This document shows, piece after piece, positions 1 to 5,503 of a stretch of 7,933 nt of DNA. Every line of letters starts with the position of its first letter. The first letter of the stretch is position 1. Source of the stretch: an uncultured Ruminococcus sp. Lineage in GTDB: Bacteria; Bacillota; Clostridia; Oscillospirales; Acutalibacteraceae. The translations under genes and the position numbers were made by a program. Below the pieces are notes generated by a model. That model saw nothing but the letters and a program-made list of their open reading frames with translations, searched no databases and was not told the DNA's origin. The stretch covers positions 1-7,933 of the forward strand of contig CACYDO010000275.1 of the NCBI GenBank assembly GCA_902773165.1, given 5' to 3'.

Positions 1-183
1 AGGGCGGCGTGTCGCTGCTGACAGTTCCGCCGGACTTTTATGTAATAGTCAGTTGGTCTCCGCGCCGCCGGTTGGCTGCCCACTATTTTTTTACACTAAC
101 CAGGCAGTACGCGCACAAAGTTTATCGAAATATATAATTTTGTGTCCGCGTCTAAAACTGTATCCCTGAGGACGGTCAGTTGT
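1..183. other. Non-coding stretch with several stem-loops
   Basis: No convincing gene lies here. The stretch is downstream of the minus-strand membrane protein gene and shows a series of inverted repeats. GGCGG at 3-7 pairs with CCGCC at 27-31 and encloses TGTC/GACA (10-13/20-23). GACT/AGTC pairs at 33-36/47-50, and CTGCC/GGCAG at 76-80/102-106. The longest is ACGCG-CACAAA at 109-119 with TTTGTG-tc-CGCGT at 139-151. A second CCGCC (65-69) could compete for GGCGG, giving an alternative 7-bp pairing of 3-9 with 63-69. Seven T residues sit near 87-93, but no compact hairpin directly precedes them on either strand. It may be a structured RNA, a transcript 3' end or degenerate sequence; I recognise no known RNA family. 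Confidence 0.5.
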
Positions 184-993
184 CTATACCTCAACGACCT
201 CTGACATACTGTACATATAGCTTTCGGAATCCTTATACCTCTCGGGAATGGAAATTCCCGTGATCGCTTTAACTATGCCCCACCAAAATCTGATCGGCAG
301 CAGAAGAAGCTTTATAACGAGAGGCTTTAGCAGCGCCGATACCTTTTCAACGCTGAATTCACAGATCACAAATCCAATCAGCGTTATCAATATGATAAGT
401 GGGTAAATCAGTACGCGCGTAACAGAAGTATCTATCAAAAAATATATCAAACTAGTTATCGCATAGATCACCAGAGCATATACAACAATAAAAAAAATCA
501 GATCAACGCCGTAAACTACAAACCCGACCATCAGCTTTATCAAAGCTATCAACAAAGCAAGATGTATGAGAAAAAAGAACAGCTCCATAATAAAGCCGTT
601 TGCTTCAATGCTTAATTGATTGAATTCATCAAAATATTTACCAATATAAGGGTAAATAAATTCGTATGCCTGGAGAATGCATGATACGATCAATGCGGAT
701 ATGTACGCGATCGTGTTGGCGATGAAATAATTTATTATGTACTTTTCCAAGCCCGTCCTGTCTGTCGTGCTTAAATGCCTTTCCACGATTCGTTTCTGAT
801 ATGCAAATAGGATCGGTGTTAAAAACATTGCCCACCATGCGTAATACGAATTATCTAATACATATCCGAAAAGCTGTATAATATCATATATTCCGCAGAT
901 TAAAACATGAAGACATATATTTAAGACCATATCCTCATTTTTCGCCCCCGATGTCTCAGAGCTCCATGGAGAAAAGAAAATGCTGAGTATCAA
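184..993 (-). CDS. Polytopic membrane protein of unknown function
   Basis: I do not recognise the family. From the TTG at 993 the product is 269 residues and very hydrophobic. Likely membrane segments lie near residues 24-46, 50-66, 86-110, 134-160, 163-187, 192-212 and 219-243. A basic stretch near 67-83 (KRIVER, TTDRTG) and an acidic Ser/Glu-rich tail (251-269) are the polar parts. It ends in TAG at 184-186. The start is unresolved. TTG 993 has no Shine-Dalgarno and cuts through what looks like a first membrane helix that continues upstream (KIYIIGYIGT before residue 1). ATG 928-930 would drop that helix and also lacks a well-spaced site. An in-phase ATG exists only in the neighbouring frame at 1065-1067 (see the separate entry). 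The gene follows the DHHW lipoprotein on the same strand, so it may be co-transcribed and act at the envelope, but that is inference. Confidence 0.7.
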   Translation of the reverse strand: MILSIFFSPWSSETSGAKNEDMVLNICLHVLICGIYDIIQLFGYVLDNSYYAWWAMFLTPILFAYQKRIVERHLSTTDRTGLEKYIINYFIANTIAYISALIVSCILQAYEFIYPYIGKYFDEFNQLSIEANGFIMELFFFLIHLALLIALIKLMVGFVVYGVDLIFFIVVYALVIYAITSLIYFLIDTSVTRVLIYPLIILITLIGFVICEFSVEKVSALLKPLVIKLLLLPIRFWWGIVKAITGISIPERYKDSESYMYSMSEVVEV

Positions 994-1067
994 CGTGCCG
1001 ATATACCCTATAATGTATATTTTGTTGCGTACAAAAAATCCTTTACGCCTGCTACAAAACCTGACAT
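994..1067 (-). other. Probable 5' end of the membrane protein gene, out of frame
   Basis: On the minus strand an ATG at 1067-1065 opens a frame reading MSGFVAGVKDFL before running to TAG about 20 codons on. The frame of the downstream membrane protein is open back to a TAA at 1074-1072 and, from the T run onward, reads FFVRNKIYIIGYIGTL. Joining the two at the six-T run (plus-strand A residues 1033-1038) gives MSGFVAGVKDF-F-VRNKIYIIGYIGTL and continues into the 269-residue frame, about 294 residues in all with a complete first helix. The junction needs one extra T or a -1 slip. In the ATG frame the run reads U UUU UUG, a heptamer of the X XXY YYZ type. No strong Shine-Dalgarno precedes the ATG. 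A single-base deletion, a sequencing error or a programmed shift are all possible. Confidence 0.45.
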
Positions 1068-1144
1068 ACAGTTACACTTTTTCTGCAAAAATTGCCGTAC
1101 CCCTGCGTTTCGGTCCGGTTACTCCGAATAACGCCGGTACTGTA
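1068..1144 (-). other. Gap with weak stem-loop between lipoprotein and membrane protein genes
   Basis: These 77 bases separate the lipoprotein stop from the likely start of the membrane protein. GGTAC at 1136-1140 can pair with GTACC at 1097-1101. Inside lies a smaller stem, TAAC/GTTA (1129-1132/1118-1121) with CCGG flanks. On the minus strand this is followed a few bases later by TTTTT (plus-strand A residues 1087-1091). It could be a weak attenuator; the pairing is broken by bulges and I would not call it a firm terminator. Confidence 0.3.
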
Positions 1145-2581
1145 TCAATAATCATAATTATCATCATAGCTATCGTCATAGCCATCGTCATACCCGTATT
1201 CACCTGCGTCTGCTTCATTGCCTCCAAAATCATCGCCGTATTCGCTGTATTCACTTGCGGTGCTTTCGGTGGTGAGCGGAAGGTCTGTGTCCGATCCGGC
1301 AATTCCGATCTGATTATTAATTCCTACTCCGTAGATGTACTCTATTTCACTAGAAATATTGTCGCTGTCGTCAATGCTGTCGCAGTCATCGGTATCGCTG
1401 CCCTTTTCAGTATCGCTGTCGGAGCTGTCATAGGAATCATTGTCCTCGTCTTTAGGCGCGTCGTCGTTAAGATTTCCGTGGGTAGCCTGAGAGCGAAGCG
1501 TTTCAAGAGTGTAAACGCGCTCATCGGAAATAGTAAATGCATTCATTGCATAAAGCACGTCTGTTATGCCGAATTCCTGGATCATTTCAATGATATTTGC
1601 ACCAAAGTAATCATATGATATTACATAGATCTCCGAAAAGGAGCTGGTGAAAAACGTCGGCATTACTGTTCCGAAATCATCCTTTATCAAAAGAAGCTTA
1701 CGGTCATTTTTTACGTTCGTATCAATGCGCAGACTGTAATATCCGCCCTTATAGTATCCTTTATAAAGCGAATCCTCGACTTCGGAGTAAAATTTATCCG
1801 TTACAAGATATTCAAACTGATCGTCGTAATAATTCGTTTTAAAGCCTGTTTTTGGCGTGTAGTATGAGAATTTATCGGGAACGCTTTCCAACGTCGCGCT
1901 GCCCGCTGAATCGCACATGTAGATCAGATCTCCGAGATAATCCTTCGGCGTGGTAGGAGCGTATTCGGAAATATCGGCATAGGGAACGCCTGCTGTCTGC
2001 GCAAATACCTTTCCTGCGTAGTATGCGCCGAGCGGCGTCCAGCGGCTGTCGGTGCGGTAATAGATGTTTTCGGCATTGTGGGCTGTAAGCGTGGGGAAAA
2101 CGTCTACCAATTTCACCTCGACAAGCATGTCCTTAACGTCCTCTATAAGCTGAGCCTGACTGTCAATATTCTTACGCTGATTCTTCGGCGTGTACAGCTC
2201 GCATGCCGTAGGAATTATCATTGAGTAAACATTGACCTTGTTTCCGACAAGATCCTTTGTTTTATTAAGCTCGTTTGCGTAAAACTCCAGGCAGCCCGAA
2301 CCAAGCGTCATTTCGAAAAGCTCTAATCCGCGTTTTGTGTCGTCCTGGTCAACGATAATAATGCTGCCCGATTCGGATATTTTTGCAAACTCCTCGCCGT
2401 AGTCCTTGTGTTCGCCTATATCCGGTTCACTCGATGCAGCAGTAGGTTCGTCCACTGTTGCTATTTTTAAAGGAACACTGCTTAAAGCGTTGTTTTCGTC
2501 TTTATTCTGACAGCCTGCCGCACAGCTTATCAATGTAAGCGCCAACAAGCTTGAAATAAGTCTTTTGCTTATGTTCTTCAT
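1145..2581 (-). CDS. DHHW/AlgX-like SGNH-family lipoprotein with acidic tail, apparently lacking catalytic residues
   Basis: A 478-residue secreted lipoprotein. The signal peptide has a KNISKR n-region, a hydrophobic core and a lipobox-like end with Cys20 (LISC) or Cys24 (AAGC), so it should be anchored outside the membrane. Residues 68-370 resemble the DHHW family of SGNH-like proteins, relatives of AlgX/AlgJ that usually work with a membrane-bound O-acyltransferase on surface polysaccharide. Supporting segments are YYRTDSRWTPLGAYYAG (175-191), the strand-loop LLLIKDDFGTVMPTFF (296-311) and EFGITDVLYAMNAF (336-349). The family's Asp-His-His-Trp motif reads D178-S-R-W181, and the usual KDS(F/Y)G nucleophile segment reads KDDFG (300-304), so the catalytic His and Ser both look replaced. 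From about residue 372 a 105-residue Asp/Ser/Glu-rich tail ends in YDDG-YDDS-YDDN-YDY. The ATG at 2581 is chosen over GTG 2587 because GGGAG (2591-2595) lies 9 bases from the ATG and only 3 from the GTG. Confidence 0.8.
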   Translation of the reverse strand: MKNISKRLISSLLALTLISCAAGCQNKDENNALSSVPLKIATVDEPTAASSEPDIGEHKDYGEEFAKISESGSIIIVDQDDTKRGLELFEMTLGSGCLEFYANELNKTKDLVGNKVNVYSMIIPTACELYTPKNQRKNIDSQAQLIEDVKDMLVEVKLVDVFPTLTAHNAENIYYRTDSRWTPLGAYYAGKVFAQTAGVPYADISEYAPTTPKDYLGDLIYMCDSAGSATLESVPDKFSYYTPKTGFKTNYYDDQFEYLVTDKFYSEVEDSLYKGYYKGGYYSLRIDTNVKNDRKLLLIKDDFGTVMPTFFTSSFSEIYVISYDYFGANIIEMIQEFGITDVLYAMNAFTISDERVYTLETLRSQATHGNLNDDAPKDEDNDSYDSSDSDTEKGSDTDDCDSIDDSDNISSEIEYIYGVGINNQIGIAGSDTDLPLTTESTASEYSEYGDDFGGNEADAGEYGYDDGYDDSYDDNYDY

Positions 2582-2590
2582 ATACACATT

Positions 2591-2595
2591 CTCCC
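2591..2595 (-). promoter_or_regulatory. Shine-Dalgarno of the DHHW lipoprotein gene
   Basis: The minus strand reads GGGAG here, nine bases before the ATG at 2581-2579. The upstream GTG (2587-2585) would have only three bases of spacing, so this site decides the start in favour of the ATG. Confidence 0.7.
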
Positions 2596-2608
2596 GATTT
2601 ATAATTTA

Positions 2609-3202
2609 TTAAACCATTGTGATATCTATCTGTATATCCGGTTTATCTGAAAGACAGCAGACTGCAAGGACAAAATCATCATAATAACGCAGACTGTAAA
2701 GTCCCCCGCGGTTTGATATTTTCCCAAAAGCAGCGCCGTCAAATCCCGTGATATCGAAATTTATCTCGTCCATCGGAAAAGACATGCCGTCGCCTGTCGC
2801 TTTGATATAGCTCTCTTTAAGCGCCCAAAGACGTATAAATGCGCGGCTTTTATCAACGGAATTATTAATATATTCAAGCTCTTTTCCGCGGCATAGCTTT
2901 GCGATAATGTTGTCCTTTACCGGACGGACGACCTGAACGTCAACGCCTACGGGAACACTGCTGACAGCGGCAGCGGCGTAAATTCCGCTGTGGCTTATAT
3001 TAAAGCAGATATCGCTGTCTGCAAAATACGGTTTGCCGTGAACGCCTTTTTCTATTGTAAAATGCGAAAGCTCCTCGCCGAATTCCTCTTGCAGAGCGTG
3101 ATTCAATACGGTAAGACCATTTAAGCTTTCGGCTTTTTTTCTTTCTCCACGGACTGATGAGCCGTAGTCGAAACTTTGTATATAAACGCTGCACCGGGTC
3201 AT
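2609..3202 (-). CDS. 4'-phosphopantetheinyl transferase (Sfp superfamily)
   Basis: A 197-residue cytosolic enzyme expected to transfer the 4'-phosphopantetheine arm of coenzyme A to a conserved Ser of acyl or peptidyl carrier proteins. The Sfp-type motifs appear in order: GKPYF (56-60), FNISHSG (67-73), VGVDVQ (85-90) and LWALKESYIKATG (125-137). Predicted Mg ligands are Asp88 and Glu130. The position often filled by a second acid two residues after Asp88 is Gln90, a variation I believe the family tolerates. The size is slightly below Sfp itself (about 224 residues). Its ATG (3202-3200) overlaps the rqcH stop as ATGA, implying translational coupling, and it ends in TAA 27 bases before the lipoprotein. 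No carrier protein or synthase gene is in the window, so the substrate is unknown; it could be the cell's general AcpS-type activity or serve a biosynthetic cluster elsewhere. Confidence 0.9.
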   Translation of the reverse strand: MTRCSVYIQSFDYGSSVRGERKKAESLNGLTVLNHALQEEFGEELSHFTIEKGVHGKPYFADSDICFNISHSGIYAAAAVSSVPVGVDVQVVRPVKDNIIAKLCRGKELEYINNSVDKSRAFIRLWALKESYIKATGDGMSFPMDEINFDITGFDGAAFGKISNRGGLYSLRYYDDFVLAVCCLSDKPDIQIDITMV

Positions 3203-4941
3203 GATACAACGACCTCTGGTTTTACGTAGATAGTTCTGTTTTTAACGAAAATGACTGTGCCGGGGCGCGCTCCCTGCGGCTTGCTCACGTTTCTTACCCT
3301 TGTGTAATCAACTGGAACCTGAGAACCTTCACGCGCCTTGCTGTGGTAAGCTGCTATCGCCGCAGCCTGTCTTACTGCTTCCTCGCTCGGCTCTTGTCCG
3401 TTAGTTACCAGAATAGTGTGAGAACCGGGGATATCCTTTGTATGAAACCAGATATCATTTTTCGCCGCTGTTTTCAGCGTAAGCTGATCGTTTTGCCGGT
3501 TGTTTCTTCCCACAAGAACGGTCAAGCCGTCTGTGGTTTTGAATTCAAGAGGGGGAAGAGGCTTTTGTTCCTTGCCTTTGCCCTTGGCTTTAGGCGCTTT
3601 AATATATCCCGTAAGAACAAGCTCCGATCTGATCTCGGACAATTCGCGCTCTGTTTCGGCGCGGCTGAGCGAATCGAAAACGTTGTCAAGATATTCAAGC
3701 TCTCTTTTAGCAAGCGTAAGCTGCTCGGTCAGCATTATCTCGGCGGTCTTCGCTTTTCGGTATTCCTTGTAATATTTCTGAGCATTCTGTGACGGCGATT
3801 TTGACGGGTCTAAACGAATTCTGAGCTTGCTCATGCTTTCGTCGTAAAAATTCTCAAGCTCGACAAACGGAGAGCCTTTTTCAATGCGGTAAAGATTGGC
3901 TTGAATGAGATCGCCGCAGATCTTAAGGTGTTCTCTGTCGGCGCACTGCTCAAGCTCTGCCTGCTGCGTATTGATCTTTCTTGCGCAGCGCTCGGAAGCG
4001 TTTGTAAGCAAGCGGAGAAGATCCTGCGATCTTGCTCTCATGCGCTCAGTCTTGTCGCGTTCGGAATAGAAGCTGTCAAGCAGAGAGGAGAAGCTGTCGG
4101 AGGTTTTTACGGTATAAAAAGAGCCGTATTGCCTGATCTCGGTAAACGACATATCCTTCGGCTTGCCGCTTTCGTCGTATATGCAGCATGGTTTTCCATT
4201 TACGTTTATTATATCGTCTGCAAGCTTGCCAATGTAGTATTTCAGCCTGTTCAAGTGCTGAGAATCGAGGCTATCGGCATACATTGCTTCACCGTTTGTG
4301 ATACGATATTCGATCTCGCGGCTGATAAGCGGAGCAATTCCCAGAACTGTGTTAAGGATAGCCTTTCCGAGCTTTTCCTCGCTTCGGGTTATCGCGGAAA
4401 CGATAGCTTCGGGCGAATTGCTGAGAACAGAAAGCTTGTTCTGCGCAGGCGGAAGGGTGTATTTCATTCCCGGAAGGACAATTCGCCCCGTAGTCATGCC
4501 TGCGTCTATGCGCTTGAGCGCTTCGATCACGGTTTCGTTTTCGTCTATGAAAATAACGTTGCTGTATTTGCCCATTATTTCGCAGGCAAGAGTGTATTTT
4601 ACGCTGTCGCCAAGCTCGTTTACAGCGTCAAAGTCGATAAAAATAATTCTCTCCAGATCGGGCTGACGCACATCGGAGATCTTCGCGCCGCTGAGCTTTT
4701 TTCGCAGAAGCATACACAGCATTGGCGGAGAAGCCGGATTTTCGGGCGCGTTTTCGGTAAAGCTTACACGCGGAGAGTTAGCTCTTGCGCTGATAAGCAG
4801 CTTTTTACCTCCGCGAAGCGTTCTCAGAGAAAGCAAAAGCTCGTCTTTGTTTGGCTGATGTATCTGCGATACACGCGCTGTACAAAGCTCATTTTTCAGT
4901 TCGTTCGTCAAAAAGCGCACAAATGCGCCGTCAAGAGCCAT
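3199..4941 (-). CDS. rqcH: RqcH/NFACT-family ribosome quality-control protein
   Basis: A 580-residue homologue of bacterial RqcH (Rqc2/NEMF family; older annotations say fibronectin-binding protein FbpA). Characterised members bind obstructed 50S subunits carrying peptidyl-tRNA and recruit tRNA-Ala to add C-terminal alanine tails that mark the nascent chain for ClpXP. The N-terminal NFACT-N domain begins MALDGAFVRFLTNEL and includes QIHQPNKDELLLSLR (26-40) and CEIMGKYSNVIFID (120-133). A helical, charged middle part (about 290-430) fits the coiled-coil region. The C-terminal NFACT-R domain shows GRNNRQND (478-485) and FHTKDIPGSH (499-508), both diagnostic. The Asp-Arg pair needed for alanine tailing in Bacillus (97/98) appears here as Glu97-Arg98. 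An ideal Shine-Dalgarno precedes the ATG, and the gene heads an apparent operon with the phosphopantetheinyl transferase. Length is normal and the frame intact. Confidence 0.93.
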   Translation of the reverse strand: MALDGAFVRFLTNELKNELCTARVSQIHQPNKDELLLSLRTLRGGKKLLISARANSPRVSFTENAPENPASPPMLCMLLRKKLSGAKISDVRQPDLERIIFIDFDAVNELGDSVKYTLACEIMGKYSNVIFIDENETVIEALKRIDAGMTTGRIVLPGMKYTLPPAQNKLSVLSNSPEAIVSAITRSEEKLGKAILNTVLGIAPLISREIEYRITNGEAMYADSLDSQHLNRLKYYIGKLADDIINVNGKPCCIYDESGKPKDMSFTEIRQYGSFYTVKTSDSFSSLLDSFYSERDKTERMRARSQDLLRLLTNASERCARKINTQQAELEQCADREHLKICGDLIQANLYRIEKGSPFVELENFYDESMSKLRIRLDPSKSPSQNAQKYYKEYRKAKTAEIMLTEQLTLAKRELEYLDNVFDSLSRAETERELSEIRSELVLTGYIKAPKAKGKGKEQKPLPPLEFKTTDGLTVLVGRNNRQNDQLTLKTAAKNDIWFHTKDIPGSHTILVTNGQEPSEEAVRQAAAIAAYHSKAREGSQVPVDYTRVRNVSKPQGARPGTVIFVKNRTIYVKPEVVVS

Positions 4942-4948
4942 TGTGTTC

Positions 4949-4956
4949 CCTCCTTT
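4949..4956 (-). promoter_or_regulatory. Shine-Dalgarno of rqcH
   Basis: The minus strand reads AAAGGAGG, seven bases upstream of the rqcH ATG. It is preceded by further A residues. This near-perfect anti-16S match fixes the start codon at 4941. Confidence 0.9.
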
Positions 4957-5013
4957 TTTTTAACTCTCCTGCCGCTCGTCTGCACCGTATCTTCAGCCGT
5001 AATACTCCACAAT

Positions 5014-5048
5014 AAATCCTTGAAATACGTCAGTATTCCTGCGGATTT
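5014..5048 (-). promoter_or_regulatory. Two-part stem-loop in the rqcH leader
   Basis: AAATCC (5014-5019) pairs with GGATTT (5043-5048), and inside it AATAC (5024-5028) pairs with GTATT (5033-5037) around a GTCA loop. The stems are separated by a 4 x 5 internal loop. It lies some 70-105 bases upstream of the rqcH ATG and, read on the minus strand, is followed by more leader rather than a T run, so it is not an intrinsic terminator. A regulatory or dispersed-repeat role is possible but unproven. Confidence 0.4.
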
Positions 5049-5420
5049 CTTTTGCCATCTGCCGACTGAATTTACAGCATATCTGAACGACATCAGGTTT
5101 TCAGAACTGTCCTTGTGTCGTTATATTGATTCAAAATATAAAATACGGCAGCATATCCGAGTTTACGTTTAATTACATCGGAACTGCCTGCGGAGCTTGC
5201 CGCAATGCCTGTTTCAGCTTGCCGCCGCCTCTTTAGTATACATCATTTTTCTTAAAATTTCCACTGTTTTTTTCGATATATTTCATTACCGTAAAAATGA
5301 AATTACAACATCATGCACAAAAATTATATTTTGTATGAAAATTATAGTAATTGAATGTAAAAATATACTCATTTTTTGACGAAAAATGCGAAAGATTTTA
5401 AACAAAATATCAGAAATCTC

Positions 5421-5448
5421 TTGAATTTTTTTTGAAAACAGATATAAT
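5421..5448 (+). promoter_or_regulatory. Sigma-A promoter of glgB
   Basis: TTGAAT (-35, 5421-5426) and TATAAT (-10, 5443-5448) are separated by 16 bases, predicting transcription from about 5455 and a 5' leader of roughly 49 bases. The ATG at 5432 lies between the hexamers, so it cannot be the start codon of mRNA made from this promoter. AT-rich sequence lies upstream. Confidence 0.75.
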
Positions 5449-5487
5449 AATATTATGGGTAATAATGAGAAGGAACAGCATATTTCG

Positions 5488-5494
5488 AAGGGAG
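5488..5494 (+). promoter_or_regulatory. Shine-Dalgarno of glgB
   Basis: AAGGGAG lies nine bases before ATG 5504 and selects that codon. The upstream in-frame ATGs at 5432 and 5465 have no such site; 5465 would be only about ten bases from the predicted transcript start. Confidence 0.8.
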
Positions 5495-5503
5495 CGTCGG
5501 TCT

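Larger units (their letters stand above)
4942..5420. other. Divergent intergenic region between rqcH and glgB
   Basis: About 480 bases hold no supported gene. The rqcH-proximal half has moderate GC and contains the leader stem-loop at 5014-5048, and TGCGG/CCGCA (about 5189-5204). The glgB-proximal half from about 5225 is very AT-rich, with CATTTTT/AAAAATG (5370-5376/5382-5388) as a short hairpin or operator-like repeat. I found no strong promoter for rqcH on the minus strand; TATAAC near 5123-5118 has no good -35 partner. On the plus strand TTGACG (5376-5381) with TAAACA (5399-5404) at 17 bases is a weak alternative to the main glgB promoter. The short frames open here lack ribosome binding sites and family resemblance. 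Confidence 0.6.

Noticed and set aside
166..172. CTGAGGA, matching the hammerhead ribozyme CUGANGA box.
   Set aside because: No correctly placed GAAA box, stem II or cleavage-site stem could be found around it; a seven-base match is expected by chance.
980..1618. A 212-codon open frame on the plus strand with long Ile/Val runs.
   Set aside because: It is the antisense shadow of the repetitive acidic tail of the lipoprotein; GAT/GAC codons read backwards give Ile/Val.
4908..5093. A 61-codon minus-strand frame across the rqcH start.
   Set aside because: It overlaps the strong rqcH ribosome binding site and start, has no convincing ribosome binding site of its own and no recognised family. The region is better treated as leader.
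3901..5172. A 423-codon open frame on the plus strand.
   Set aside because: It lies mostly antisense to rqcH, whose protein is clearly conserved. The translation shows no family resemblance and there is no suitable start site; codon bias of rqcH explains the open frame.
5432..5503. Longer GlgB starting at ATG 5432 or 5465.
   Set aside because: 5432 lies between the -35 and -10 hexamers, and neither codon has a ribosome binding site. ATG 5504 has AAGGGAG at nine bases and gives the normal N-terminus.
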